Shown here one piece after another: positions 1 to 10,967 of a stretch of 64,000 nt of DNA. This DNA comes from Sternotherus odoratus (taxonomy: Eukaryota > Chordata > Testudines > Kinosternidae). The position numbers and the translations under genes were made by a program. Position 1 is the first letter of the stretch, and each line of letters opens with the position of its first letter. Location of the stretch: the NCBI GenBank assembly GCA_032164245.1, contig JAVMKO010000021.1, positions 11,600,285 through 11,664,284 on the forward strand, read 5' to 3'. Below the pieces are notes generated by a model that saw only the letters and a program-made list of their open reading frames with translations, had not been told where the DNA came from and did no database searches.

Positions 1-289
1 CATTTAACTTTGAAACTTGAGTTGGGGGGATGAATCCCGTATCAATTAAGATAGAAGAAAGTGTTTGCAGTAGAGATGGATCAAAACATGAACAATTTTT
101 CTCTCTCTCTTCCTTCCCCTTCACCCACCCACCAAACTTTGGTAAATTAGATAAAGAAACCTACATGTGAAATAGAAATTTTGCAAAATCAAAACCCAAC
201 CGTTGAGTTCTTGCAAAACCTTGGTTCAATTAAACCCTGGTAGGCAAAAACCACAGGATCTTATATGGATCTACTCAATTGTAGCCTTA

Positions 290-560
290 ACAGAATTGCA
301 GAATTGACCTGGTATCTCATTTTAACCAATAAGATAACAGTATACAAATGAGTTGAGAAAGGAGAGCAAAACTGAACATGACTCATGACTCATTGTAACC
401 AATAGGATTTCAGTATGCAAATGACATAAGAAGGGAGGCGTTACACTTATCCGCCAAGCCATGAATTGTCCGATGTATATAGCTAGTTGTTTCAATAAAG
501 GAATGGTGGTTGCTTGGACCAGAGCTTAGACAGTGGTGGTAGGGTTAGTCCTTCACATAA
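290..560 (+). mobile_element. Candidate solo LTR of an endogenous retrovirus
   Basis: Two imperfect direct repeats about 50 bp long lie 73 bp apart (from 316 and from 389). Each has a CCAAT box (326-330, 399-403) and an octamer-like ATACAAAT/ATGCAAAT site. They are followed by a TATA-like GTATATAG at 475-482 and AATAAA at 494-499. Tandem U3 enhancer repeats and a TATA-to-AATAAA gap of under 20 bp are typical of some avian-type retroviral LTRs. I could not place TG/CA termini or a target-site duplication, and no retroviral coding sequence is nearby, so this is an inference. An ordinary promoter with duplicated CCAAT/octamer sites is the alternative. Confidence 0.35.
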
Positions 561-639
561 ACTGATCTGTCATGCCTTGCACCTTGACTTTCTCATTAAA
601 ACAAGGGTGTGAGGTCACTTCCCGCAAATGTTGTTGTCT

Positions 640-1694
640 TTTGCTGATAATTTGTGCAACTAATAGTCCAAACATTGTGAATGTCTCTTCAGTGAGTGGC
701 TCTGTAATTGAATTTCTAATTTATTCCATCTAGTTATAATTAAAATAAGTATTCTCAATTATTTATGTCTGACGAACTTGCTCTATGTTCTCTGAAAGGC
801 AGATTAAGATGTAGGCTCCGCAAAGCCCCCCGCTGATGCTCGTTGATTATTTTGACCTGTATCTAGATGTTGGAAATAATCTATATTATTATTACAATTA
901 CCTGCCTTAATCCACTCAGCCCTGAAGAGCCGGTGAGATGACTGCATCACACTTGACTTCAGCTTGATAAATGGCTCCCGGGGCCATTAAAAGAACTAAG
1001 CCATAACAACATTTATGGCAATGAAGCAACAATGTGATGCAACGAACTGCTGTTGTAATGCGACTGTGCAACTTTATGATGCAACGACTTGACACCATGC
1101 CTGTGCTATGATGTCACTTCCTTGTGAGTGACATCATCTTGCACTGCCGCAGTGGGGAATCCCAGCTCCATTTCAGCTTCAGTTTCGACAGTTTCTCTTC
1201 TGGGTAACACCCTTCCACCCCTTCACTGAGTGCTCAGAAAGAGGGCACCTTTTCCTCCTTTCTTCTGCCAAGGCAGATGGGAAACATCCAAACTACCGGC
1301 CAGTCTCACTGTTGCCTTTCTTTACGCAAATAAGCCCCCTACCAATGAGAGAATACTATTCCTCCCCTCTCACCGGTTGGCATGCATGGGAAAGCAGTGC
1401 TCTCTGCCTTCCTGTCTGTGGGTGGAAGGGTAGGTGTATGCGAAGGGCCGACTTACCCCTGTTTACCTGTGATGGCCACTATCTGGGCTAACACATCAGG
1501 GACTGAACTGGGGAAGGCCAGAGCTAAAAGCTGGAATTGCTACAGCGTGCAAGCTCCCTAGCTGAGGCTGCAGCAGATTTGTGTCCTCAGTAGCTCCAGC
1601 ATCGATGGGGACCTGTAACACACTCTCACCAGTGAGTGACACACAGAGCTCCCTTATCTGAGGTGACTACTGGGACATGAAAGTTACAACACAA
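640..1694. other. Non-repetitive stretch, no gene seen
   Basis: I recognise no repeat or exon here. The part from about 820 to 1100 is rich in TAAT/ATTA cores and looks like slowly evolving non-coding DNA, though this cannot be tested without alignment. TGATGCAACG occurs twice (near 1035 and 1077). Confidence 0.4.
1108..1137. promoter_or_regulatory. Perfect 11-bp inverted repeat with CRE-like arms
   Basis: ATGATGTCACT (1108-1118) and AGTGACATCAT (1127-1137) are exact reverse complements around an 8-bp loop. Each arm holds TGATGTCA/TGACATCA, which resembles an ATF/CREB site. This could be a paired binding site or a small hairpin. The perfect arms are visible; the function is inferred. Confidence 0.35.
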
Positions 1695-1802
1695 TCTATC
1701 CCTAAATGACTTGCCTGAGGTCACACAGTGGCACTTCTTAGTAGTGAACCAACATCTGCTGCAGCCTACCCTGGTGCCTTAACTACAAGACCACCTGTGG
1801 CC
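1695..1802 (-). mobile_element. MIR-like tRNA-derived SINE fragment
   Basis: The top strand reads GACTTGCCTGAGGTCACACA followed by an accession-like 'gaaccaacatctgctgcag ... accac' stretch. This is the reverse complement of the SINE core (TGTGACCT...GGGCAAGTC) and its tRNA-like head. Both the tail and part of the body are missing. Confidence 0.6.
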
Positions 1803-2403
1803 CTACCAAGCCTCCTGTGTTCCAAGAGTCACGGAGCAGATCTTGCTGCAACACAAAGGCTCTTCAGCCCACTTCTGGTGAATTAATTGTAATTTCCCCA
1901 CCTTCCAGTCCCTGGCATGAGCCAGTTGGGAAAGAACGTTCACCAGGAACACAGTGGAGCCACCTTGCACAACTGTTTATTTTATCCCTCCCCCTTGCCC
2001 CCATCCTTCAGTTAATTATCCTGCAGACACTATTGGTTACCAGGGAGTCACTCCTCCGATCTGACAACAGAACTTGCCTTTCCATGGAGAGAGAGGAAAT
2101 ATGTTGTTTTTTTCTGGAGGGATCTTTTGATGTTTTCCCCCTTCAACCCCAACTCCTCTGTAGACATTTAGAAAATAAAATAAAGCTTTTAAACCATTTC
2201 CCATGCTAAACAAGAGCCTTGGCTTGTATTTAAGGACAACTGGGCAAGGTTCAAAGCTGTGAAATAAAAAGAAAGGAGAAGTTAAAATTACAAAGGGAAA
2301 GAAATGGGGAGAAAGAGATATAATGTTTTTTCCAGAATGAGGAATTTAAAAAGCACATGATTTGCAATTTCTGGCTGAAAGAAAAGGGCAATTTAATTCT
2401 TCT

Positions 2404-2440
<37 letters not shown>

Positions 2441-2884
2441 GTTATAGATAAGAAAACTGCCATTTGTAGTATTTTTTAATTTGGGAAGTGAGAAAGGAAC
2501 AAGCTGACCTAAACTGTCTGGCTGTCGCCCAGCATAGCAGCTCCACAAATGGATTGGCCGTCTAGCTTGCAGTTCCTCACGCTTGGGAGGAGCACCCCAT
2601 TAATAGCGAGTCTGTTGCCTTCCTTCCGCTCACCTCCTACATCTGTCCCTGGAGGTGACACCAACAAAAATCTTGACCAGCGTTAGGCCGCTGAAGTGCG
2701 GAGATCCCTGCTGGTCACGCTGACCAGCGTGGTCTCATTCAGGGCTCGTGTTTCCCCATCAGTCTGTACCCACCTGTTCTCTCATGACTAAGTGTATCTC
2801 ACCCGGAACAAAGGTAGCGAGAGTAACAGCAGTGAAATCACGTTGCTCAGGTAACAGCTGCTCAGGTAGATAAGCTAGGGTGAT
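1803..2884. other. Non-coding stretch, mostly unique
   Basis: No gene or known repeat is seen apart from the TC microsatellite. The open frame at 1817-2209 has low-complexity composition and no recognisable domain. The stretch is purine/pyrimidine skewed between 2240 and 2440. Confidence 0.45.
2408..2439. repeat. (TC)n microsatellite
   Basis: About 16 uninterrupted TC dinucleotides end a longer pyrimidine-rich run. Confidence 0.95.
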
Positions 2885-2975
2885 GGGCAGGCGAGGCTAG
2901 TCTATGCAGACATGGCTTTTTGTTCTGTGTTCATATGGCACCTAGACTAATGGGGTCCTGGCCCGTAACTGGGGC
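2885..2975 (+). mobile_element. SINE 3' tail (MIR/L2-like)
   Basis: The motif 'ttttgttctgtgttcatatggcacctag ... ggggtcctggcc ... ggggctcctgag' matches the L2-like tail seen in complete copies elsewhere in the window (for example 15485-15592). Only the tail is present. Confidence 0.6.
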
Positions 2976-4060
2976 TCCTGAGTACATCGGCAAAACTAAT
3001 CCTGGAACTTTAACATGGGCTCCGGTCCACCCTTAAAAGTAGAATTCACTCCCATGCAGACATGCGGTGTCAGGTCCACAGGTTCTAGTAAAGCCCTGTT
3101 TTGTGGACTTAAGTTCTAGGAGAACAGATCAGCTGCTCCCAGTGCCAGCACTGCTCTGTACAGGGGCTTGACCCAGCTCTCACTGACGTCACTGGGAGGC
3201 GTTCGGTTGGTTTCAGTGGCGTTTTGATTGAACCCAAAAGCTGGAATCCAGCCTTGTTCAGACAGCTAGCCCAAGCCCCGTGCACTGCCTATGTCCTGCA
3301 ATATGAGCTTATAAACGTTCAACACGGGCTCTGGCTGTATCCTTCCGTCGTGCACTGGGATGTAAGTGGTGCATAGACTCTGTGCTGGCCTCTGCGTGGG
3401 GTGAATTTCACCTCAGGGTCCAATCCAGTTCTCATCAATTTCAAGGGTGTGGGCCAGGCCTGGTGCAGGGCCCTGCCACAAGGCCATGGGTGGGATGGTA
3501 TCTTTCCCTGCAGCTGTGGACGGGCAGCAGATGTACTGTGTAGCTCACTGTAGCCCTAAACCCTTTCCTCAGTTTCCCCTCCCTTGCCAGACCCACAAAA
3601 CCCACTTCATGAGGGTGTTCAGGGAGCCCAGAGATATGTTGCCCTCAATGCACTTACCTGTGCGTCAAACGTTGATTCACTGTCACAGGCAGGTTATAGC
3701 ACCTTACACAAATGCCGGTTGGTCATTAAGGCCATATTTACGGAGGTTTAATAGCTCCGTAATAGACATGAAACTTGCTCCGCAGAGTTGTTCCCGCATA
3801 AATATGTGGTAATAAGCAGCTGGTAGTTAAATACTTTGTAATACAGGAAAGGCTGTAATTTGCTGATTAACAATGGCTGATTGCAATAGCTATTTCTTAA
3901 CATTATCATAAGCCTGAACCATTACTAAAGAGGAAAAAAAAGAATGAAATGAAAATGTCATTGCAGCTAGAGCAGAAAGGGCCGGCACAACTGGGAAGCA
4001 GGGGGAGTGTTGGCTGAGAGTTCCTGGTGACTTTCAATAGAGATGGGGTTGGGTCACTGA
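2976..4060. other. Non-coding stretch with two small dispersed-repeat pieces
   Basis: The segment 3168-3245 is a fold-back type (CCCAGCTC...CACTGACGTCACTGGGAG...). The segment 3362-3412 (AAGTGGTGCATAGAC ... GTGAATTTCACC) resembles 6545-6597. The remainder, notably 3690-3960, is AT-rich and unrecognised. No exon was identified. Confidence 0.4.
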
Positions 4061-4168
4061 TTTAAGCAATCCGACGAAGTGGGTATTAGCCCACGAAAGC
4101 TTCTGCTTCAATACTTTAGTTAGTCTTTAAGGTGCCACAGGACTCTTTGTCACTTCTGTTTTAAGCAA
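4061..4168 (-). mobile_element. Short retroposon with 9-bp target-site duplication
   Basis: TTTAAGCAA occurs at 4061-4069 and again at 4160-4168, flanking about 90 bp. The insert reads CCGACGAAGTGGGTATTAGC, then CCCACGAAAGCTTCTGCTTC, and ends near AAGGTGCCACAGGACTCTTT. I recall this as an abundant turtle dispersed repeat, related to the copies at 29416, 51787 and 53095. The flanking direct repeat is direct evidence of insertion. Confidence 0.7.
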
Positions 4169-4174
4169 GCAGTA

Positions 4175-4450
4175 TAAGGGCTGGCTCCTTAACCTCCTCT
4201 GTGATGCTGATTCACTCCAGCTACAGATCGTGGTCTGTGCACCACCTCTATTCCCATCTCCGCTGCTGACCTACTGGGTGACCTTGGGCAGGTCCCTTCA
4301 CCTCTCTGTGTCCTCCTTTCCCGTTCCACCCTTTGACTCTTGTTGGCTCTTCAGGCCAGAGGTAGTCACTGTGTTCGTATAGCATCTGATACAATGGAGC
4401 CCTGATTCAGGAGAGGCTTCTTAGCACTTCTGTAATACAAAAAAATAATC
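4175..4450 (+). mobile_element. MIR-like SINE, near full length
   Basis: The core TGGGTGACCTTGGGCAGGTC is followed by CTTCACCTCTCTGTG and then the L2-like tail (GGCTCTTCAGGC ... ATCTGATACAATGGAGCCCT ... TAATACAAAAAAATAATCAT). It is diverged, so it is old. Confidence 0.65.
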
Positions 4451-4845
4451 ATAATAAAACCAATTTCCGTCATGCTCTGCCCTAGGATGGAAGACAATGC
4501 ATAGGCACTCCCTCTCCACAAGGGTGAATTTCACCCTAAGCACACCCAGCGATTCAACAAGACTTTATCATAATCCATGCAAAATCTTGCACCCCTGCTA
4601 AACAAAGAATAGCATGCATCAGCTACATCCTCAAAGCAGCCTGCTGACATAAACATGGAGTTTATGATGTTCATAAAATATTATTCATCGCTAACAGCTC
4701 CTTCACCTCAGCTTCACAAACTAAGACAAATAAGTGCGTGTATTTGAGGCGTCGGCATTTTATATCTGTTTGCATCCACGTGACTTTGCCTTATTGACTT
4801 TTTAGGAGGAAATCGGCCAGGCAGGCTTCCACTGGATGAATGGTT
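4451..4845. other. Unique AT-rich non-coding stretch
   Basis: No gene is seen. A near-palindrome AGGGTGAATTTCACCCT lies at 4521-4537; the same motif recurs in other fold-back fragments of the window. The sequence 4600-4830 is AT-rich and unrecognised and may be conserved. Confidence 0.35.
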
Positions 4846-5225
4846 GGTTCTTTATTTGTATCAGGGATCGAGGCCCCATTGTGCTCGGTGCTATACATGC
4901 ATATAACAAAAAATACAGCCCTTTCCTCCAAAGAGCTTACTAGCTACACCGATGATGAGAGCCAAGAGGTGGGGGGGACGTAAAGGTGCAACAGGTAATT
5001 GTGAGATGATTGTGATCAGTGTAATGAACATCACGCGCAGCTTACCTGCTGCCTCACCATTCTGTGTGTTGGTGGCATGTGATAGGTGGGTTTTAAGGAG
5101 GGATAATTGCAGGGAGCTCATCTCATGTATATGGGCGAAGGTGCAAAGGTGCTTGCAAGAAAAATGGACTAATAGGCAATAATCATATGGCCCCAGTGAG
5201 GGAAGCTTCAGTTTATATAAGCCCC
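4846..5225 (-). mobile_element. L2-like LINE 3' fragment
   Basis: It begins with the reverse complement of the tail shared by the SINEs (TTATTTGTATCAGGGATCGA ... CCCCATTGTGCTCGGTGCTA ... AAAGAGCTTACTAGC). Unlike the SINEs it continues into about 280 bp of further sequence (TTTTAAGGAGGGATAATTGC, GGGAGCTCATCTC, GGCGAAGGTGCAAAGGTGCT) that I recall as a longer dispersed repeat. The simplest reading is a LINE whose 3' tail the SINEs borrowed. Confidence 0.45.
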
Positions 5226-6661
5226 AAAATGATGTCTGTTGAAGCTACTATCTCAAGCAGGAGTGGGGTCATTAGAGAAGGACAACGAGCTAAGTTAATA
5301 AGGCTTTTGGCGTATACTGTTTCTTCCTTCTGTCCAGTGTCTTGCCATTTTGCATCTTCCCATCCTGCATTCCCGCTGAGGCCTCCTTCTCAGTGAGAGA
5401 TACGGGCAATTTGCAGAGAACTCTACAGTAACTGATGGCCTGTTTTCCCCTGCAATGTAACATACACCACGCCAGCCAGCTGCCTCTTCTGTACAATGGC
5501 AAGACTCCGATGTGAATGGCGTACACCCAGCTCTCTCCAAATCATGTCAGGTGATGCCCGCATTGATCATCTCCGGGCATCTTTCGGGGCATTACATTGT
5601 CTTAGGCCAACCCTCTGAGGGTGTAACTTGATGTAGCCAAAGGGCAATGGATTTTATGCCCATTTTATACTTATTCCCCATTTAAACTTTCGGGCACTTG
5701 GCAAGAGCATTATTTTAAGCGCTCAGCAATTGTCGTTTTCCACAGCCTCCCGAATAAATCACGTTAAGAACTCCCTTATCGGGAGGCATAAGTAATTAGA
5801 GTCAGAATCCCGGGCACATGCTCCTGCTGACATTAACACATACTATGAATTATGAAGCCTGTATTCGTGGTGAGACACTCATTCGTCTAGGGCACAATCC
5901 AAAGTGACCAGCTGGGAGATGGCTAACCCAGTCACTCAGAATCCCAGCATGTCAAGAAGCCCGTGTGAACTGAAGAGTCTTGAGCTTGCGGGGCCGCAGT
6001 ACCTGGCCAACACTCAGAAGGGGCAGGAGCTCAGCCCTTCAGAGCAGCACTCACTTGGAGCAGTAGCTCGTTGGAGCCAGGTTTCAGCATGGTATTGCCG
6101 GGTTCAAAGACTGTAGAATGCGAGATTTTGTAGCTCCCACGGTGGACTCCAGGGGAAGGGCGCTGTCAGTCAAGGCAACTGCCTTGCATGCCAGTATTAT
6201 CTCGTGTACCGAAGTTTTCCAGCGCCAGCTGCTACCTTCTTGCAAGGACTGTGTGATACTAATGAAGCAAAACAAGTTATTAGCTATTCATGAAGTATGT
6301 ATGAGATGCAAATGTGCATGGGTGTTTCTGTGTCTGTGTTCCCCTGCCTCACCGGGCTTCACCCTGAGCATTGCGCCGATGCGTCAGGCTTTTCCCGTCT
6401 CGGTGACAGCAACGAAGGGGGCCCCCGTTGCGGCTGTGTCACTGTCTGCCTTCAATAAAGTCACCACTTTTATTCATCTAGCAGCTGTGTGTGTGCCTCG
6501 TTTCTATGGGACTCAGAGTACCCTGCAACAAAAGACCTATCAGGTTAAGTGGTGCATAGGCTGGGGCCAGAACGAGCCCTAGGGATGAATTTCACCCGTG
6601 GGAGCTGTGATAGTCAGCAGCTCTGAAAACCGAGCCATTAGCCCCTGGGCTTCCCCAGAAC
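5226..6661. other. Unique stretch with a possible conserved non-coding block
   Basis: No exon was identified. The frame at 6118-6582 is open for 154 codons but has no domain and ends inside a repeat fragment at 6545-6597. The block 5540-5890 stands out (see its own entry). Confidence 0.4.
5540..5890. promoter_or_regulatory. Candidate conserved non-coding element
   Basis: This is a balanced, non-repetitive block with several TAAT/ATTA cores, preserved CpGs and a stem formed by CCTCCCGAATAA (5746-5757) and TTATCGGGAGG (5776-5786). It resembles developmental enhancers in texture only; conservation was not tested. Confidence 0.25.
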
Positions 6662-7078
6662 TGGCTGTAAAATGGGGGGGTGTCTGTAGAAAATGTTGAC
6701 TTTTTGGCAAAAAAACAAAAACTGAAATGCATTGGCCAAAATCACTTGATTCAAAAGCGCTGCCACAGTGCTTCATGGGAGCTGTAGTTCAGGTGCATCG
6801 TGTTTCCATTACTGTCTATAGGTTGGGCTACCTTGTCAGACTACGTCTCCTAGGATGCACCCTTTGGTGAGGTGAGGATGTTGCCTGGCGCGTAGAGGAG
6901 AATGGGGACTTGAGGCAACCAAACTATATGCCTGGCATATCTGAAGCAAAAAAAAAAAATAGTTTGGGGGATTTTGCATTTTTTTTGTGGAAAGCAGATA
7001 CTTTTTGGGGGGGAAATCTAACTCCCTAATATTCCATCAAAAACAATTTAGATGGAACATTTTTGAGCAGCCTTACTA
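6662..7078. mobile_element. T/A-rich dispersed repeat (copy 1)
   Basis: It contains AAAATGTTGACTTTTTGGC, a central CATGGGAGCTGTAGTTCAGG segment, and distal runs of A and T plus ATCAAAAACAATTTAGATGG. It shares the TTTTGAC/TTTTCATT/AAAATTT texture with the copies near 21440, 37050, 49085 and 62555. Confidence 0.45.
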
Positions 7079-7896
7079 ATGATGCTTGCCTAATTCACAG
7101 GGGTCTTTTTGAGTCTTAATTAACTAATGCTGGTAAGACTGCGGTTTTCATCCCAACAGCGCTCCTGGCATGCCAAGTATGATGCTAATTTGAATCTCAT
7201 TTGGGTTAAGCAGTCATCTCTCCCTTTGCTAGTAGCAGGGAGACACGTTGGAATTTGCACACAGGGTTTCTGATCAGAGATGCACAAGTGAGTGAAGCAA
7301 AGATGATTGTGTAAATTTCAAAGGCCGACTTAATTCAGGAATGATGTGTGTCTCTGTCAAAGGTGAGGGTGATAAATTATTCCAAGAGTGTGATTTACAA
7401 ATGTCCAGGCTCCTCCCAGTCTGTCTTAACCTTGGGACAAATTAAATCAACTTTTTCTGTGAAGTTTACAGGCATCAAATTTGTTAGCTATAACAATATA
7501 TTCTGATGAGCAATCCAGGCTCTTTGGTATTAATTATTTTTGTCGGTAAGTTAAACAAATGATATCTGAATTCAAGGGAGAGACACCAAGGAGTTTTATA
7601 AAGGATGCAAAAGTTAGTTCTGCCAATGAGCATCCAAACTAGAGTTGCTAATTTGATGTGGAGAGCATTAATCTGTTTCAAAGCTGCCTTTTTTTCCCCT
7701 GTGTAATATTATATCAATTAGGGCCATAATTATTGGCCTGGCTTTGAGCAGTGCATTCTTCCTATCCGAACACTAATCATGTGCCGGCTACGTGATGTAG
7801 CTGCGCTGGAATTCTTCTCCCCAGCTCTTCATCATGGTTTCTGAGATTCTTCAGCATCAGGAAAGAGCTTACGGCTGCAAGATGAAGTAAGAAATA
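7079..7896. other. Unique AT-rich stretch, possible regulatory sequence
   Basis: There is no repeat and no exon that I recognise. TAATTA/ATTAATTA-type cores are frequent (for example near 7120, 7525 and 7715). Confidence 0.3.
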
Positions 7897-8440
7897 TTCA
7901 TAGATTTTAAGGCCAGGAGGGACCAGTCGATCATCTCTCCTGACCTTCTGCATAACTCTGGGTGTGGAATTTCAACCCGCCCCCTTTGTATTGAACCCAA
8001 TAACTTGCGTTTGGCTAAAGCATCTTCCAGAGTGGCAGCCACCCTTGATTTACAGAGAATCCACCAGTTCCATGGGTCATTTGTACCAGTGGCTGTAAAA
8101 AAAAAAGGGGTGTCTTATTTTTATTTCCACCTATGGCTCTGTGTGTGTGTATGTGTGTGTGTGTGTCTCCTCTGCTTGCTTAGAGACTCCCTTAATACCT
8201 AGTATTTTCTCCTCGTGAAGGGACTTACACACCATAATCAAGTTACCTCTTGATCTTCTATTTTGATAACATAAATGGATTGAGCTTTCTACACCTCTCA
8301 CTATAGGCCATTTTTTTCACCCCTGAATCATTTGCGTCTCTTCACTGCACCTCTCCAAATTTTCAATTTCTTTTTAAAATGGAGACACCAGGCCTGTATT
8401 CCAGTATCAGTCTCACCAATGCTGTGCATAGGGGGAAGCT
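7897..8440 (-). mobile_element. CR1 LINE, 5'-truncated, 3' end with RT C-terminal region
   Basis: It starts with the CR1 3' end in reverse complement (TTCATAGATTTTAAGGCCAG, then TGATC...CTGACCTTCTGCATAACTC). It continues into the antisense RT region (ATCAAGTTACCTCTTGATCT ... GATTGAGCTTTCTACACCTC ... CACTGCACCTCTCCAAATTT ... CCAGTATCAGTCTCACCAAT). A TG microsatellite sits in the middle. It is heavily decayed with no intact frame. Confidence 0.7.
8139..8167. repeat. (TG)n microsatellite inside the CR1 copy
   Basis: GTGTGTGTGT, ATG, then GTGTGTGTGTGTGTG, interrupted once. Confidence 0.9.
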
Positions 8441-9287
8441 GGAAATAAGTTGCAAACTATGAACATTCTGGGTAATTAACCAGTAGAACAGGTTACAAGG
8501 GGTGGGTGGATTCTGCATTGTTTCTAGTCTCTACATTAAGAGCGGATGTCCTTCTCAATGAAATATCCCAGTTCCACCTCGAGCCATTGGGCTCAATGTG
8601 AGAATCACTAGTGCAGAGCTGCTCGGGAAACATTAATTAGTGTCAGCCCTGGCTGAGGAGACTACTGCTCCTACAATGAGGCGCAGCGGGCTCCCTCCCG
8701 AGTGGAGACCACGGGACCACTACAGGCCCTCCGTCCCAGGGGGTGCATACATTTGCATGTCTATGTGCATGAAGGGGTGGTGGTGAATCAAACCTGCCAC
8801 CTGCTAATTGCTTCTTACCAGTGTAACGGGGGCGTGAGGGCAGAAGGTAATGCTGAGCCCCGTGTCCCTCCTGCTCTGATGTAAATGAGGAGTATGAAAG
8901 CTAATGGCGTTGCTCAGCAGTGTAAAAACTAGTGTGATCCGAACGGGGCCAGTTGTCTTTGGGTGGGAAGAAGCAAGAGGAGTGTGTTTAATCAAATTTC
9001 ATTTGCTGTGGCGTGTTGCCAACACAAAACTGTAATTAATGACCCGGGTGGGAACCTGCTTGAGTCCTGCTAAGTCTTGATTTGTGAATGCTTCTTCGCA
9101 GTGCACATTACTCAGTTCATCTAACGCCCTTCTGCTTTTCCCTTCATTTCTCTGCCCCTTCCTTCCACCCTGGTCTGGGCTGGGGAGTAATTGCTGTGAA
9201 TCACAAAATGCTAATTAGACATTTTACTTTATTATCCTTATCGCTCTATTGTAATATTCCTCTTTAATACTAATGGGATTATACTAG
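8441..9287. other. Unique non-coding stretch
   Basis: No gene or known repeat is seen. The part near 9200-9290 is TAAT-rich (GCTAATTAGACATTTTAC, TACTAATGGGATTATAC). Confidence 0.35.
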
Positions 9288-9470
9288 AGCCTAAATGAGA
9301 TCAGGTCCCCTCTGTGCTTTGGGCTGTATATACACAGAGTAAGAGACAGTCCCTGCCTCAGGCAGCTTGCAATGTAAATAGACAACATTTACCCTCCACT
9401 GAGATGGGACGTCACTTGTCTATGCTGTGGTGCCGCTGGGATTTGAACCCCAAGCTCTTGGGAAAAGGCC
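9288..9470 (-). mobile_element. MIR-like SINE, decayed
   Basis: The tail in reverse complement (GAGATCAGGTCCCCTCTGTG ... GACAGTCCCTGCCTCAGGCA ... TTGCAATGTAAATAGACAAC) is followed by a weak tRNA-like head (GGATTTGAACCCCAAGCTCT). Confidence 0.55.
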
Positions 9471-9475
9471 ACAGT

Positions 9476-9598
9476 GGATGGATCATTGGATGATTCCCTG
9501 TTCTGTTCATTCCCTCTGGGGTACCTGGTATTTGCCACTGTCAGAAGACAGGATACTGGGCTAGATGGACTTTTGGTCTGTGTGTTCTTATGTTCCTA
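9476..9598 (+). mobile_element. CR1 LINE 3' end fragment
   Basis: CTGTTCTGTTCATTCCCTCT, GGGTACCTGGTATTTGCCAC, AGACAGGATACTGGGCTAGA and TGTTCTTATGTTCC occur in order, as in the common turtle CR1 3' UTR. Only the last 120 bp or so are present. Confidence 0.7.
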
Positions 9599-10844
9599 AG
9601 TCCCACACCACTGCCTTGAGTGACACGCCACCTTTGCTTATAAGGGTGTGTTTGTGTTTCGTTCTTTCCTCTTCTTCTTCTTCACAGTTTCTTTTGAGCT
9701 GCCCCTTCTCTCTCTCCCTCCACACATTTTGCTTCGTGTCTCCCACCTCTGTACCCTGCCCCATTCCTCCCCCAGCCCAGGAGAGGATGAGATCCCATTC
9801 CTGAGGAGCTCTGCAGCAGGGTTGCTGGGATAACCGTTTTGCCAGGCCTATTAAACCCAAAGCAGAGCTTTCAAGATCTTTTCATTAAGAGCCCTTTCTA
9901 TGAAGGCCGTGTTAATAGGGCCAAGCAGTGCAGCTATTTTTGGAAAAGATCAAGCATTAAAATGCAAAAAAGGAGAAGGGGAAAAAAAGAGATTCTCCGG
10001 TACAATGCTCAGGTCCTGGGCTCACTCGGCCCTGAATAACGTTGCACGTTTGCTCTGGTATTAAACTTAATTTATATCCAGAAAAAAATGAGATGGGGGA
10101 GGGTGAATGCAAAGCTCGGTCCTGCCAGATACTTGGTGCCTCCTGCTGGCTCAGTGCTTTGCAGAAGTTGGAGCAGCTCAGCACCTTCCAGGAACCATCT
10201 CCCTGGCTGCTTTGTTGTGGACTCGCTGCTGCTTTGTTGTACAGCAGGCTCTGCAGCCTGGAATCACAACAGCAGCAGAGGGTCCCGTACAATCAAAGTC
10301 GCACCCCGGTGGGAAGGTCCCAAAGCATCTCAGACTCATTCCCAGGAGCGAAATGCTACGTCACCATATTGGAAGGAAGAAGGAGGGAGGGCCGGGGAAA
10401 ACACTTGTCCCCAGTGAGCAAGAGGGTGAAGATCGAAAACAGCGAAGGGAATAGCCGGAGCCCAAAAGGACCCCGCATGAAACATTCCTTCGTTAATGCT
10501 TCCAGCTCCCCACGCTCGCTGATTGTTGTAACATAAATATGGGAGCCAATGGCTTGTGTTAGCACCAGGCTGGAAAAGAATAGGCTTTCAAAGGAACATT
10601 TAGACCTAAAGGCCATCACTCAAAGTTACTGCCGCAGGGCCCGACCTTATACTTCCTGGCATTATTTATGGCCCAAGGAAGCAGACATCATGTCCTTAGA
10701 GGTTTTGAAGCTGAAAAAAATTATTAAGGAACCAAACACGGAAAGACCGGCTGCACACATCCATCCCCCACCCCGGACGCTGAGACAGACAAGGAGATCT
10801 ATGGCATATCGTGGATGGCTGTTGAATACTCCCAGGGATGGGAT
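9599..10844. other. Unique stretch; open in several frames but no gene supported
   Basis: A pyrimidine tract (9650-9780) is followed by unrecognised sequence. The region 10042-10540 is open in three plus-strand frames at once (up to 164 codons), the usual sign of low stop-codon density and not of coding constraint. No domain, signal peptide or splice context supports a protein. The parts 9836-9965 and 10640-10690 look regulatory rather than coding. Confidence 0.4.
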
Positions 10845-10967
10845 GTGCTTGGTAAGCAGCTCTTTGGGGAAGGGACTGTCTTACTGTACGTTCAGACCCG
10901 GGATCCTGGTTGGGACCTCCAGGTGCTACCGTAATACAAATGACTATTACCAATAATAAATACCAAA
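10845..10967 (+). mobile_element. SINE 3' tail (MIR/L2-like)
   Basis: GCTCTTTGGGGAAGGGACTG, then GGTGCTACCGTAATACAAAT and a final AATAATAAAT. This is one of the least diverged tails in the window; the head is absent. Confidence 0.65.

Noticed and set aside
6118..6582. 154-codon open frame
   Set aside because: No domain; ends in a dispersed repeat fragment; typical chance length in 64 kb on two strands.
9479..9598. Conserved exon, because the string recurs
   Set aside because: It matches the CR1 3' UTR and is repeated in the opposite sense at 59179-59364.
10042..10536. 164-codon plus-strand open frame
   Set aside because: All three plus frames are open here; the peptide is low in recognisable structure, rich in S/R/Q, has no domain and no splice context.
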